Source of the DNA: an uncultured Cohaesibacter sp.
GTDB lineage: Bacteria > Pseudomonadota > Alphaproteobacteria > Rhizobiales > Cohaesibacteraceae
Direction: 5' to 3'
Length of the DNA: 64,000 nt
Assembly: GCF_963677725.1 (NCBI RefSeq)
Contig: NZ_OY782507.1
Location: 2,852,001-2,916,000 of the forward strand
The position numbers and the translations under genes are program-made. This document shows, piece after piece, positions 11,580-24,815 of the stretch (its first letter is position 1; each line of letters starts with the position of its first letter). The notes beneath the pieces are model-generated. The model did no database searches and had not been told where the DNA came from. It saw only the letters and a list, made by a program, of their open reading frames with translations.

Positions 11580-12980
11580 ATGTCGTATGATCTAGTTGTG
11601 ATTGGTACGGGTCCGGGTGGCTATGTCTGTGCTATCCGCGCAGCCCAGCTTGGTATGAAGGTTGCTGTCGTTGAAAAACGCAAAACCCATGGCGGTACCT
11701 GTTTGAATGTGGGCTGTATTCCCTCGAAAGCTTTGTTGCATGCCTCCGAGCTGTATGAAGAAGCCGAGCATGATTTTGCCAATATGGGCATCAAGGTCGG
11801 CAAGTTGCAGCTCGATCTGAAGGCCATGATGGGCCACAAGGATGACGTCGTCGAAAGCAACGTCAAAGGCATTGATTATCTGTTCAAGAAGAACAAGATC
11901 GACATCTTTCAGGGCATGGGCAAGATCGTTGCTGCCGGCAAGGTCGAAGTCACGCCTGATGAGGGGGATGCCCAGACAGTTGAGGCCAAAAATATCGTCA
12001 TTGCCACGGGCTCTGATGTCGCCAACTTGCCGGGTATCGAGATTGACGAGAAGCATGTGGTGTCGTCCACCGGTGCGCTTGATCTGGACAAGGTGCCAGA
12101 AAAGATGATCGTTGTTGGTGCTGGTGTCATCGGACTTGAGCTTGGCTCTGTCTGGCGTCGTCTGGGCTCTGAAGTGACTGTGGTTGAGTTTCTTGATCGC
12201 ATTCTGCCGGGCATGGATGGTGAGATCGTCAAAAATGCCCAGCGCATGTTCAAGAAGCAGGGCTTTGACTTCAAGCTTGGCACCAAGGTTACCGGCATTG
12301 AGAAATCCAAAAAGGGCCTTAAAGTTACCATTGAGCCTGCCGTTGGCGGTGACGCAAGCGAACTGGACGCCGATGTCGTGCTGGTGGCGATCGGTCGTCG
12401 TCCTTACACCGATGGTCTGGGCCTGGATTCGGTTGGCGTTGAATTGGATGATCGCGGCCGCGTTGCGACCGATGCGCATTTCAAAACCAATGTTGACGGC
12501 ATTTATGCCATTGGCGATGTGATTGCCGGCCCGATGCTGGCTCATAAGGCGGAAGATGACGGTGTCGCTCTGGCTGAAATGCTGGCAGGGCAGGCCGGTC
12601 ACGTCGATTATAATCTGGTGCCGGGTGTTGTTTATACCATGCCGGAAATCGCCGTGCTGGGCAAAAGCGAAGAGCAACTGAAAGAAGCGGGTGTCGCCTA
12701 CAATGTGGGTAAATTCCCCTTCTCGGCCAATGGTCGTGCCAAGGCGCAGCGTCATAGTGATGGCTTTGTGAAAATTCTGGCCGACAAGGAAACCGACAAG
12801 GTGCTTGGTGTCCATATGATCGGCGCCGGTGTTGGCGAACTGATCCACGAAACCTCGGTTCTGATGGCCTTCTCCGGGTCTGCTGAAGATTTGGCCCGCA
12901 CCATTCATGCCCATCCAACCTTGTCCGAAGCGGTCAAGGAAGCGGCGCTGAGCGTCGACAAGCGTCCGATCCACATGTAA
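11580..12980 (+). CDS. lpd: Dihydrolipoyl dehydrogenase (E3)
   Basis: A 466-residue FAD-dependent disulfide reductase that reoxidises lipoamide of SucB with NAD. The FAD motif is GTGPGGYVCAIRAAQLG, and the redox-active disulfide is in GGTCLNVGCIPSK. The NAD-binding motif is VVGAGVIGLELGSVW, the second FAD motif YAIGDVIAGPMLAHKAEDDG, and the C-terminal catalytic His-Glu pair lies in HAHPTLSE. ATG 11580 follows AGGAG by 8 bases. It closes the operon and is followed by a strong terminator. Confidence 0.97.
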   Translation: MSYDLVVIGTGPGGYVCAIRAAQLGMKVAVVEKRKTHGGTCLNVGCIPSKALLHASELYEEAEHDFANMGIKVGKLQLDLKAMMGHKDDVVESNVKGIDYLFKKNKIDIFQGMGKIVAAGKVEVTPDEGDAQTVEAKNIVIATGSDVANLPGIEIDEKHVVSSTGALDLDKVPEKMIVVGAGVIGLELGSVWRRLGSEVTVVEFLDRILPGMDGEIVKNAQRMFKKQGFDFKLGTKVTGIEKSKKGLKVTIEPAVGGDASELDADVVLVAIGRRPYTDGLGLDSVGVELDDRGRVATDAHFKTNVDGIYAIGDVIAGPMLAHKAEDDGVALAEMLAGQAGHVDYNLVPGVVYTMPEIAVLGKSEEQLKEAGVAYNVGKFPFSANGRAKAQRHSDGFVKILADKETDKVLGVHMIGAGVGELIHETSVLMAFSGSAEDLARTIHAHPTLSEAVKEAALSVDKRPIHM

Positions 12981-13002
12981 AGATCAGACACGGGACAGTT
13001 TG

Positions 13003-13028
13003 AAAAGGCCGCCTTCGGGTGGCCTTTT
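13003..13028 (+). terminator. Terminator of the TCA operon
   Basis: AAAAGGCCGCC pairs with GGTGGCCTTTT around a TTCG-type loop and is followed by a T-run. Confidence 0.9.
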
Positions 13029-13104
13029 TTGTTGGATTGCTTATGCGACCTTCCGATCTGGATGCGGGGAAGGAGAGAATTAAATCCTATCTCTCCCGGT
13101 GCGC

Positions 13105-13515
13105 CTATTTCTTCCAGAGCACGAAGGAGCGATGTTCGCTAGCCTTGCGTGGGTCATGATAGTCATCAAGGATCTTGGCTTCCATCCGACGACCATTGAT
13201 CGAAACCGTTACGGTGCGCATGGCGAAGAAGGTTCGAAACGCTACCTTTAATCCGAAATCGCCCTTTTTCTCGGCGATGGAGCGGCCCCATGTGCAGTCG
13301 CGCGGTGCGCAAGCGGTATAGGCTTTGACCTGAATGTGGGGAACGGTGTCTTTGGTGCAAATGGCTCGGATTTCCAGTTTGGTCAAATCCGAGCGGTTCC
13401 CGGCGAAGGGATTGGTCCATGTACCAAGCGTTTGCGATTTGATGCAATGGTCCGCGAGCGACGGACCTGTCATGGCCAACAACGCCATAGCTAGGAATAT
13501 TGCCCGATATACCAT
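13105..13515 (-). CDS. Secreted hypothetical protein
   Basis: A 136-residue protein with a cleavable signal peptide (hydrophobic segment AIFLAMALLAMT, likely cleavage after S-L-A). The mature part has five cysteines (HCIKS, AICTK, TACAPRDCTWG) and reads like a small periplasmic beta-rich domain. I do not recognise a characterised family. It stands alone between lpd and xerC, with upstream space for its own promoter. Confidence 0.75.
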   Translation of the reverse strand: MVYRAIFLAMALLAMTGPSLADHCIKSQTLGTWTNPFAGNRSDLTKLEIRAICTKDTVPHIQVKAYTACAPRDCTWGRSIAEKKGDFGLKVAFRTFFAMRTVTVSINGRRMEAKILDDYHDPRKASEHRSFVLWKK

Positions 13516-13665
13516 GTGGTTTCCTCCGATATATCTTGGGTCGGTGACATAATACTATCAATAAAGGGTTACAGTACTCTTAAAGCAAAATTCCCAGAAA
13601 AGGGCGATATTTTTTAAATTTTCGGATCTTAATGGTGTTTCTATTCAGTATTTATACATATGAGA

Positions 13666-14625
13666 TCAAGACCTGGGATGGGCTTTTTTATAAATATCCA
13701 TCAACTCGGTCATTTCTACTTCGGTGTAAGCCTGAGTCGTGGATAGCGAGGCGTGGCCGAGCAATTCCTGAATGGTGCGAAGATCCCCGCCATTGGCGAG
13801 CAGATGGGTGGCGAAGGAATGGCGCAGGCCGTGCGGCGTGGCGCTGTCGGGCAGGCCCAGCGATCCGCGCATGCGCTGGATGACCAACTGAATGATCCGC
13901 GGGCTCAGGGGTCCACCGCGTACGCCTCGAAAGATCGGTTCGTTTTCCTTTAGCTCAAATGGGCATAGGGAAAGATACTGGTCAATGGCCTGCTGAACCA
14001 CAGGCAGCACGGGCAGGCGGCGTTGCTTGCCGCCCTTGCCGAGCACGGTCATGGCGTCTTGCCCCGGTAGCGGGGCGGTTTTCAGCGTCAGCGCCAGCGC
14101 TTCGGAAATACGCAAGCCCACCGCATAGAGCAGGAGCAACACCGCGCTGTCGCGGGCAACGACCCATGGTTCTTCAGCGAGGGAGTTTTGTGGGTCGACC
14201 AAGGCGCGTGCCTTGTCGATGGTCAGGGGCTTGGGAAGGGAGCGGGAATATTTCGGGGTTTGGATGGCATTGAAGGGTGCTGAGTTGGCTTTTTGTTTTT
14301 CCTCAAGGAACTGAACAAAGGATCGGACGCCTGCCATCGAGCGGGCCAGTGAGCGTGACGATAGGCCCGTTGCGCGCCGACGGGCCATGAAGGCGCGAAT
14401 GTCTGCGGGGCGCAGATGGGTGAAATGATCAACAGAGGCGACTTCGCCCATATGTTCGGTGAGGAAGGAAAGGAAATGATCGAGATCCTTGTCATAGGCC
14501 TTCAAGGTGGCATCCGACAGGCCGCGTTCCTTGCCCAACCGTGAGAGCCAGCCTTCCTGTTCCTTGCGCAAGTCCGGGGTGGCTATGATCAGGGGAGCGG
14601 TGCTTGCATTGCTTGCCTTGGCCAT
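13666..14625 (-). CDS. xerC: Tyrosine recombinase XerC
   Basis: A 319-residue tyrosine recombinase of the Xer type, which resolves chromosome dimers at dif. The N-terminal SAM-like DNA-binding domain covers about 15-110. Catalytic residues are visible in order: Arg172 (AVGLRISEAL), Lys197 (GKGGKQRRLP), His265-x-x-Arg268 (HGLRH), His291 (LGHASLSTTQ) and the nucleophile Tyr300. ATG 14625 is chosen because AAGGAGTGG lies just upstream. Position near priA and length favour chromosomal XerC over a phage integrase. Confidence 0.92.
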   Translation of the reverse strand: MAKASNASTAPLIIATPDLRKEQEGWLSRLGKERGLSDATLKAYDKDLDHFLSFLTEHMGEVASVDHFTHLRPADIRAFMARRRATGLSSRSLARSMAGVRSFVQFLEEKQKANSAPFNAIQTPKYSRSLPKPLTIDKARALVDPQNSLAEEPWVVARDSAVLLLLYAVGLRISEALALTLKTAPLPGQDAMTVLGKGGKQRRLPVLPVVQQAIDQYLSLCPFELKENEPIFRGVRGGPLSPRIIQLVIQRMRGSLGLPDSATPHGLRHSFATHLLANGGDLRTIQELLGHASLSTTQAYTEVEMTELMDIYKKAHPRS

Positions 14626-14808
14626 CTTGGTCCACTCCTTGAATGTTGTCCTATGGTTTGATCTCTGAAAGTCGACAGAGGGACGAATCAAAATCCCCGA
14701 CACTGTTACCAGCATCGGGGACAAACTTTACGCAGATTTTAAGATCACTCGCAGCCTAGGCCAGCCGGGTGTCCCCGGAGTGTGGACAGGCTTTAAGGAT
14801 CGACTGAT

Positions 14809-15462
14809 TTAGAGGATAGACTGGCCGGTTTTTGCCCAATCAGCGAGGAAAGACTCAAGCCCCTTGTCGGTAAGGACATGGTTGGCGAGGCCCTTGATCA
14901 CGGCTGGCGGGATGGTGGCGACATCGGCTCCGGCCATGGCAGACTGTTTGACATGGTTGGCGGAGCGAATGGAGGCTGCCAGAATTTCGGTCTGGAAGTC
15001 GTAATTGTCATAGATGACGCGAATATCTTCGATTAGTTCCATGCCATCGATGTTGAGATCGTCGAGGCGGCCAATGAATGGGGAAATGAAGGTCGCGCCC
15101 GCCTTGGCGGCCAGCAGGGCCTGGTTGGCGGAGAAGCAGAGGGTCACGTTGACCATGTGGCCCTGATCGGTCAATGCCTTACAGGTTTTTAGGCCGTCGA
15201 TGGTCAGAGGCACCTTGATGCAGACATTCTTGGCGATCTTCAGAAGCTCTTTGGCTTCGGCCAACATGGCGTCGGTTTCCAGCGCCGTGACTTCAGCAGA
15301 AACCGGGCCGTCGGTCAGTTCACAGATTTCGGCGATGACTTCTTTGAAGTCGCGGCCGGATTTGACGATCAGGGACGGGTTGGTGGTGACGCCATCAATC
15401 AGGCCGGTTGCGGCCAGTTCGCGAATCTCGTTGGTGTCTGCGGTATCGACGAAGAATTTCAT
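14809..15462 (-). CDS. tal: Transaldolase (small TalC-type)
   Basis: A 217-residue transaldolase of the short class related to fructose-6-phosphate aldolase. It starts [15 protein letters not shown] and contains the substrate motif GVTTNPSL and the Schiff-base Lys83 in NVCIKVPLT. Transaldolase moves a dihydroxyacetone unit between sugar phosphates in the pentose phosphate pathway. Neighbouring xerC has the same strand, and priA is divergent. Confidence 0.92.
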   Translation of the reverse strand: MKFFVDTADTNEIRELAATGLIDGVTTNPSLIVKSGRDFKEVIAEICELTDGPVSAEVTALETDAMLAEAKELLKIAKNVCIKVPLTIDGLKTCKALTDQGHMVNVTLCFSANQALLAAKAGATFISPFIGRLDDLNIDGMELIEDIRVIYDNYDFQTEILAASIRSANHVKQSAMAGADVATIPPAVIKGLANHVLTDKGLESFLADWAKTGQSIL

Positions 15463-15647
15463 TGCTTCAGTGCTCCGTATCGGTTCGATCAAGCGGTTCG
15501 CGCCTCTATTGCTCCTTGCAGGCTCAAGGCGAGAGACTTGATCAGCAATATTGGCAAATGGCAGCCCCTGTGCCATTGCTCGGCAGGCGGGGCTCGGGCA
15601 TCAATCTGTGCCAAATCAGATGATGGATTTCCAAGACAGATTTGCCT

Positions 15648-17939
15648 ATGTTCCTTAAACCAAAGTTCGGTGACAGTCAGCCCTCAACCGCCGAAATGCA
15701 GAAACTTTTCCCGTCGAGACAGCCAAAAGAGGTCAACTTGCCACCGTCTGAGCAAATCGTATCAGTCCTCGTGCCAGTTTATGTGGACAATAGCTACAGT
15801 TACCGGGTGCCATCCTCTCTGGTCGCACAGATGGGCGAGGGAGAGGGGCGTCTGCGGCCCGGTCAGATTGTTCGGGTGCCGCTAGGGCCGCGTTCGGTGT
15901 TGGGGGTGGTTTGGGATGATGACAGTGTCTTTTCCGATTCTGCCCGGCTGAAGGATGTGGAGCATGTTTATCCGGATGTGACCTTTTCAGAGACTTTCCG
16001 CCGGTTTGTCGACTGGATTGCCAGCTATACTCTGGCTCAGCGGGGCATGGTGCTCAGAATGGTGCTGCGCGGTGAGGAAGCCCTGATGCCAGCCAAACCG
16101 GTCAAGGCTTTGCGCTTGACCGGTGCGCCGCCCCAGCGCATGACCAAAGCGCGGGAACAAGTGCTTGAGGCGATGGAGGGCGGCTTGGCGGAAACCAAGG
16201 CGGATCTGTCCCAGCGGGTCGGGGTTTCCGCGTCGGTGATTGACGGGCTGTTGAAAAGTGGCACCCTGTCGGCCTGTCTTTTGCCTCCTCCGCCGATGGT
16301 CGAGCAGCCGAACGCGGACTTCGAGCCGCCCAAGCTTAACGCCTTGCAAGAAGATGCTGCGGAACGGATCCGGTCTGCGGTGCGCAAGAGGACCTTTGTG
16401 GCCCAATTGCTCGATGGGGTCACCGGGTCGGGCAAGACAGAGGTCTATTTCGAAGGCGTGGCAGAAGCGATTCGCGCCGGGCGGCAGGTGCTGATTCTGG
16501 TGCCGGAAATTGCCCTGACTTCCGCCTTTCTTGATCGATTTTCCGCCCGTTTCGGGGTTTTGCCGGGGGAATGGCATTCGGGGCAGTCGCAGCGATACCG
16601 TAATCAGATCTGGCGGGCTGTGGCGACTGGCGAGGTGCAGGTGATTGTCGGCGCACGATCTGCCCTGATGCTGCCTTTCCGCGATCTTGGACTGATTGTG
16701 GTCGATGAGGAGCATGACGGTGCCTACAAGCAGGAAGACCGGGTCATCTACAATGCTCGTGACATGGCGGTGGTGCGGGCGCATCAATCGGGCTTTGCCG
16801 TGGTGCTGGCCAGCGCCACGCCATCGGTGGAAAGCCGCAACAATGCGGATCTTGGGCGCTATGAGCATATTCGTCTGCCGGATCGGTTTGGCGGTCAATC
16901 CATGCCTGACATTGATCTGGTCGATATGCGGGTTGATCCGCCGGAAAAGGGCAGCTGGCTTTCGCCACGACTGATCGAAGCGGTCAATCAGAGCCTGGAG
17001 GCCGGGGAGCAGAGCCTGCTGTTCCTCAACCGACGTGGTTACGCGCCGCTGACCCTGTGCCGGACCTGCGGCCATCGGTTTCAGTGTCCGTCCTGCTCCA
17101 CCTGGCTGGTGGAACATCGCTTCCGGCAACAATTGGTCTGTCATCATTGTGGCCATTCAGAGCCCGTGCCACCCTCTTGCCCGGAATGCGGCTCTGAAGA
17201 CAGTCTGGTGGCCTGTGGGCCGGGGGTGGAGCGCATTGCCGAGGAAGCGGCCGTGATCTGGCCGGACAGGCATATTGTTATTCTGTCGAGTGATCTTATC
17301 CCCGGTGTTCAGCAATTGCGGGCCGAATTGGAGCTGATCGCCTCGGGCAAGGCTGACATTGTCATTGGTACGCAATTGGTGGCCAAGGGGCATAACTTTC
17401 CTGCCATGACACTGGTTGGGGTGATTGACGCGGATCTCGGGCTGGCGCATGGGGATTTGCGGGCCGGGGAGAAGGTGTTCCAGACGCTGGCGCAGGTGAC
17501 GGGCCGGGCCGGGCGCCACCGGGGGCAGGGGCGTGGCTTGTTGCAGACCTATGCCCCAGACCATCCGGTGATCGGTGCCCTGGCTTCGGGCAATCGCGAA
17601 GGCTTTTATACTTATGAGCTTGAACAGCGCAATCGTGCCGGGATGCCGCCCTTTGGTCGGCTGGGTGCGGTGATTGTCTCGGCCGAGGATCGCGGGGCGG
17701 CACTGGCCTATGGCCGGGCGATGGCACAAAGCGCCCCGAGGGAAGAATCAGTCAGGGTGCTGGGGCCTGCCGAAGCGCCTCTGGCGGTGCTGCGCGGGCG
17801 CTATCGGTTTCGGCTGCTGGTTGCAACACCGCGTGCCTTTGCCCTGTCGCCATGGCTGAGGCACTGGATCTCGCATTGTCCCAAGCCGACAGGGTCCATT
17901 CGTGTGCAAATTGATGTTGATCCTGTGTCTTTCGTGTAA
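15648..17939 (+). CDS. priA: Primosomal replication protein N' (PriA helicase)
   Basis: A 763-residue replication-restart helicase. The N-terminal 3'-DNA-binding domain has VPVYVDNSYSYRVP. Helicase motifs are Walker A GVTGSGKTEVY and VVDEEHDGAYKQ (DEEH). Zinc-binding cysteine pairs lie in CRTCGHRFQCPSC and CHHCG...CPECG, and motifs V-VI in IVIGTQLVAKGHNFP and QVTGRAGR. ATG 15648 is preferred to a TTG two codons earlier. A 22-bp tandem repeat covers its stop codon. Confidence 0.95.
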   Translation: MFLKPKFGDSQPSTAEMQKLFPSRQPKEVNLPPSEQIVSVLVPVYVDNSYSYRVPSSLVAQMGEGEGRLRPGQIVRVPLGPRSVLGVVWDDDSVFSDSARLKDVEHVYPDVTFSETFRRFVDWIASYTLAQRGMVLRMVLRGEEALMPAKPVKALRLTGAPPQRMTKAREQVLEAMEGGLAETKADLSQRVGVSASVIDGLLKSGTLSACLLPPPPMVEQPNADFEPPKLNALQEDAAERIRSAVRKRTFVAQLLDGVTGSGKTEVYFEGVAEAIRAGRQVLILVPEIALTSAFLDRFSARFGVLPGEWHSGQSQRYRNQIWRAVATGEVQVIVGARSALMLPFRDLGLIVVDEEHDGAYKQEDRVIYNARDMAVVRAHQSGFAVVLASATPSVESRNNADLGRYEHIRLPDRFGGQSMPDIDLVDMRVDPPEKGSWLSPRLIEAVNQSLEAGEQSLLFLNRRGYAPLTLCRTCGHRFQCPSCSTWLVEHRFRQQLVCHHCGHSEPVPPSCPECGSEDSLVACGPGVERIAEEAAVIWPDRHIVILSSDLIPGVQQLRAELELIASGKADIVIGTQLVAKGHNFPAMTLVGVIDADLGLAHGDLRAGEKVFQTLAQVTGRAGRHRGQGRGLLQTYAPDHPVIGALASGNREGFYTYELEQRNRAGMPPFGRLGAVIVSAEDRGAALAYGRAMAQSAPREESVRVLGPAEAPLAVLRGRYRFRLLVATPRAFALSPWLRHWISHCPKPTGSIRVQIDVDPVSFV

Positions 17940-17974
17940 AAAGCCTAGGTCTTTCGTGTAAAAACCCTAGGCTT
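17927..17974 (+). repeat. 22-bp tandem duplication over the priA stop codon, forming a hairpin
   Basis: Unit 1 (17927-17948) and unit 2 (17949-17970) differ at a single base and each contains the last codons of priA plus a TAA. The duplication creates an inverted repeat, AAGCCTAGG (17941-17949) against CCTAGGCTT (17966-17974), which can act as a hairpin after priA. Confidence 0.85.
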
Positions 17975-18166
17975 CTGAATTAGTCTTTTGCATTATATAG
18001 CCGATTTAAGACTTATGGCATGCAAGGTAGTGTTGCGCAGGCATGAGGCATGTGCTAGACGAGCAACGGTTTTAGGGGTCATGTGGCCCCGGACAGATGA
18101 GACGAAACTTCTGTCGTGATCACTTTTCGAGGGGAAATTGGTCAAGGGTGCAGAATTAATCTCCAA

Positions 18167-20274
<2,108 letters not shown>

Positions 20275-20307
20275 GGTCTGTAGACTGACGGGGAACGGAG
20301 GCTAAGA

Positions 20308-22646
<2,339 letters not shown>

Positions 22647-22682
22647 GCGGCGTCTCACTCTTCGGGAAAGTAGGTATATATC

Positions 22683-23087
22683 ATGGCCGAACCTTTCAGC
22701 TTTGAATTGGTTACCCCGGAACGACTGGTGCTTTCACAGGCCTGTCTGTCCGTCGTGGTGCCTGGCATGGACGGTTTCTTTACCGTTCTGAAAGACCATT
22801 CGCCCGTGATCGCTTCTATTGCCCCTGGTGTTCTGGAAGCTGAAATGGAAGATGGCAGCAAACGTGACATTTATGTCCGCGGCGGGTTCGCCGACGTTGC
22901 CGCTTCCGGATTGAAAGTGCTGGTGGAACAGGCGCTTCCTGTCGAAGATCTTGACCATGATAAAGTGGTCCAGCTGATCGCCGATGCGGAAGAAGATGTT
23001 GCCGATGCGCAAGGTGACGACATCAGGAACGAAGCCGAGTTGCGGCTCGCTCGCCTGCAGAAATTGCAGTCAGCGGTTTCCAAGTAA
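22683..23087 (+). CDS. atpC: ATP synthase F1 epsilon subunit
   Basis: A 134-residue regulatory subunit with the N-terminal beta-sandwich (FELVTPERLVLSQ, PGMDGFFTVLKDHSPVI) and a C-terminal helical part. It is last in the atpHAGDC cluster and is followed by a strong hairpin. Confidence 0.95.
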   Translation: MAEPFSFELVTPERLVLSQACLSVVVPGMDGFFTVLKDHSPVIASIAPGVLEAEMEDGSKRDIYVRGGFADVAASGLKVLVEQALPVEDLDHDKVVQLIADAEEDVADAQGDDIRNEAELRLARLQKLQSAVSK

Positions 23088-23113
23088 GACCGTCAACGAG
23101 CGATGGAAATCAC

Positions 23114-23144
23114 TAAGCCGCGGTACTTTTGGTGCCGCGGCTTA
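23114..23144 (+). terminator. Hairpin after atpC
   Basis: A 13-bp GC-rich stem (23114-23126 with 23132-23144, one T-G pair) with loop TTTTG. The downstream TTAATTATG is only weakly T-rich. It probably ends the atp transcript just before the IS element. Confidence 0.7.
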
Positions 23145-23210
23145 ATTATGTCTGCAATAAACCTCCACCTCCGGTGGAGGACTGGACAGGTTCTACATTT
23201 TCATTGAGAG

Positions 23211-23261
23211 ACCTCCTCACTTGAACCATTGGCGTGGTTTTAAGAAATCAAGCGAGGAGGT
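23211..23261 (+). promoter_or_regulatory. Stem-loop sequestering the tnpA ribosome-binding site
   Basis: ACCTCCTC (23211-23218) pairs with GAGGAGGT (23254-23261), and CTTGA/TCAAG extends the stem past one mismatch. An inner ACCA/TGGT helix lies in the loop. The right arm is the tnpA ribosome-binding site four bases before ATG 23265, so translation should be strongly repressed, as described for IS200. Confidence 0.8.
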
Positions 23262-23264
23262 TTT

Positions 23265-23699
23265 ATGGACAAAAATCACCTATCACACAGCACCTGGGAC
23301 TGCAAATATCACGTGGTCTTCGGGTCCAAGTACCGCACCAAGCGTCTCTACGGAGACTTGCGGCTTGAGTTGAGGGATCAATTTAGCAAACTGGCATCTC
23401 AGAAAGGATGCCATATTGAGGAAGGGCATTTGATGCCTGACCATGTTCATATGTTGATCTCTATCCCACCCAAATATTCTGTCGCCCATATAGTGGGGTT
23501 CTTGAAAGGGAAAACGGCGCTTTACGTGGCAAACAAATATGCCCGGAAACGTCGCTACAAGGGATATCACTTTTGGGCACGTGGATACTTTGTCTCAACA
23601 ACGGGCTATCAAGAGGAGGTCGTCAGACGCTATATCCGCAATCAAGAGAAGCAGGATAAGGCATCTGACTATGCCGATATGTTCAAGCCCAATTATTGA
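23265..23699 (+). CDS. tnpA: IS200-type Y1 HUH transposase
   Basis: A 144-residue REP/IS200-type transposase. The HUH motif is H-V-H in MPDHVHMLISIPP, and the catalytic tyrosine lies in the C-terminal helix (GYQEEVVRRYIRNQ). The fold begins TWDCKYHVVFGSKYRTK. Length is typical and the frame is intact, so the element may be active. Confidence 0.93.
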   Translation: MDKNHLSHSTWDCKYHVVFGSKYRTKRLYGDLRLELRDQFSKLASQKGCHIEEGHLMPDHVHMLISIPPKYSVAHIVGFLKGKTALYVANKYARKRRYKGYHFWARGYFVSTTGYQEEVVRRYIRNQEKQDKASDYADMFKPNY

Positions 23700-23765
23700 A
23701 ACCTAACAAAACCACTTCTAGTGGTTCAAGCGAAGCGTCTCAAACCTCCCCCTCTGGGGGAGGTC

Positions 23766-24287
23766 ATGACTTGTTGTCTGTTCGAAGAAGCCAGCTGCAT
23801 GTTCACACAGATTTCGGGACATTTCTGCAAGATCGTGACGCCTACGCACGAAGTGCGGGTTTTGGAACACAGAAGGGCATCGCGCCCGGCGGCTCGGTTC
23901 AATCGGCCGGGAGAGGATGCTCTTTATCTTACGCAAAGTGAAGAAAGTGCGCGATATGCTATGCGCCGCTATCTCTGTGAGAGCGGGAAAACGCGATCAT
24001 TGGTGTGGTATTCGGTCTCGGAGTGTTGCGTTCTGGATTTAAGAGCCCCTGAGGCTGCCGGGTTGGCTCAGTTGGCCAGTCAACGGTGGGACGATTATGT
24101 TGCCAAAGGCAAGGCCTCACCGTCCTGGGAGGTCGCTGAATGGGCGCGCGATAACGGCTGTGTCGGCGTCATCGACCCGTCTAGACAAAAGCCAGGCTTG
24201 TGGCACCTGGCTCTCTTTTTCTGGAATAACCAAATCGGTCCGCAGGTCGAGATGGTGGGCAAGCCGACAGCCATCTTCCTTGCTTGA
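23766..24287 (+). CDS. RES-domain protein (possible NAD-degrading toxin fold)
   Basis: A 173-residue protein resembling the RES family, some members of which degrade NAD as toxins. The fit rests on the Arg-rich motif region RRASRPAARFNRPG followed by ALYLTQSEESARYAMRRYL (the usual 'YlA.s...A..E' block). The usual GRWN motif is not well kept, so this is a divergent member. No Xre/ParS antitoxin gene is beside it: upstream is the IS200 element, downstream rppH. The ATG at 23766 lies three bases after the IS right-end hairpin, whose GGGGGAGG arm is its apparent ribosome-binding site. An alternative start is ATG 23799. Confidence 0.6.
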   Translation: MTCCLFEEASCMFTQISGHFCKIVTPTHEVRVLEHRRASRPAARFNRPGEDALYLTQSEESARYAMRRYLCESGKTRSLVWYSVSECCVLDLRAPEAAGLAQLASQRWDDYVAKGKASPSWEVAEWARDNGCVGVIDPSRQKPGLWHLALFFWNNQIGPQVEMVGKPTAIFLA

Positions 24288-24299
24288 TGCGCAGGTTGC

Positions 24300-24803
24300 C
24301 TATTTCATCAACGGTAGAAACGCTTTCACAACCTGATCATAGACGTCGCGCTTGAAGGGGACGATCAGGTCGGGGACTTTGTCCAAATCTTCCCAGCGCC
24401 AGTCTTGGAATTCTTGCTCATGTTTGCCGCCTCCGGGCTTCAAGACATCGATTTCGCTGTCATCACCTTCGAAACGAAAGGCGAACCAGCGCTGTCTTTG
24501 GCCACGGAATTTGCCTTTCAAGCCAATGCCGAGCAAATTGTCTGGAAGATCATAAAAGAGCCAGTCTTCAGCTTCGCTCAAAAGGGTAATGGATTTGATC
24601 GAGGTCTCCTCGAACAATTCGCGCTCGGCTGCTGCAAGCGGGTTTTCCCCCTTGTCGATGCCACCCTGTGGCATTTGCCAGGTATAGGCACTTTTCTGCA
24701 ATTCAGCCGAATTGATGCGGTTGCCAATCCAGACCTTGTTGTCTTTGTTGAATACACAAATGCCAACGCAGTCGCGATATGGATAATCTTCACGGGATTT
24801 CAT
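24300..24803 (-). CDS. rppH: RNA pyrophosphohydrolase (Nudix)
   Basis: A 167-residue Nudix hydrolase that removes pyrophosphate from mRNA 5' ends and so starts decay. The Nudix box is GGIDKGENPLAAAERELFEETSI, read at about residues 47-69 (first half GGIDKGENP, second half RELFEETS). A Ser replaces the usual Gly after EET. The N-terminal YRDCVGICVFN and the WQMPQGG segment are typical of RppH. It lies 12 bases downstream of the deacetylase-like gene. Confidence 0.92.
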   Translation of the reverse strand: MKSREDYPYRDCVGICVFNKDNKVWIGNRINSAELQKSAYTWQMPQGGIDKGENPLAAAERELFEETSIKSITLLSEAEDWLFYDLPDNLLGIGLKGKFRGQRQRWFAFRFEGDDSEIDVLKPGGGKHEQEFQDWRWEDLDKVPDLIVPFKRDVYDQVVKAFLPLMK

Positions 24804-24815
24804 GTCAGAGGTGCC

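Larger units (their letters stand above)
23162..23763 (+). mobile_element. IS200/IS605-type insertion sequence, complete, single ORF
   Basis: The element is bounded by two subterminal hairpins of the same geometry: CCTCCACC-TCC-GGTGGAGG (23162-23180) on the left and CCTCCCCC-TCT-GGGGGAGG (23745-23763) on the right, each an 8-bp stem with a 3-base loop. A further hairpin, AACCACT-TCT-AGTGGTT, lies at about 23710-23726. It has no long terminal inverted repeats and no visible target duplication, as expected for HUH single-strand transposition. It carries only tnpA, as in IS200. Exact cleavage points, a few bases outside the hairpins, cannot be fixed without an empty site. Confidence 0.85.

Noticed and set aside
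11592-12974. 460-codon minus-strand frame over lpd, and similar frames over atpA (18805-20172), proA (30680-32152, plus) and proB (32312-33598, plus)
   Set aside because: They are compositional shadows of well-supported genes; protein sequences show no domain pattern.
13666-14625. XerC as a second phage integrase
   Set aside because: No att-like repeats or phage genes nearby, and sequence, length and position fit chromosomal XerC.
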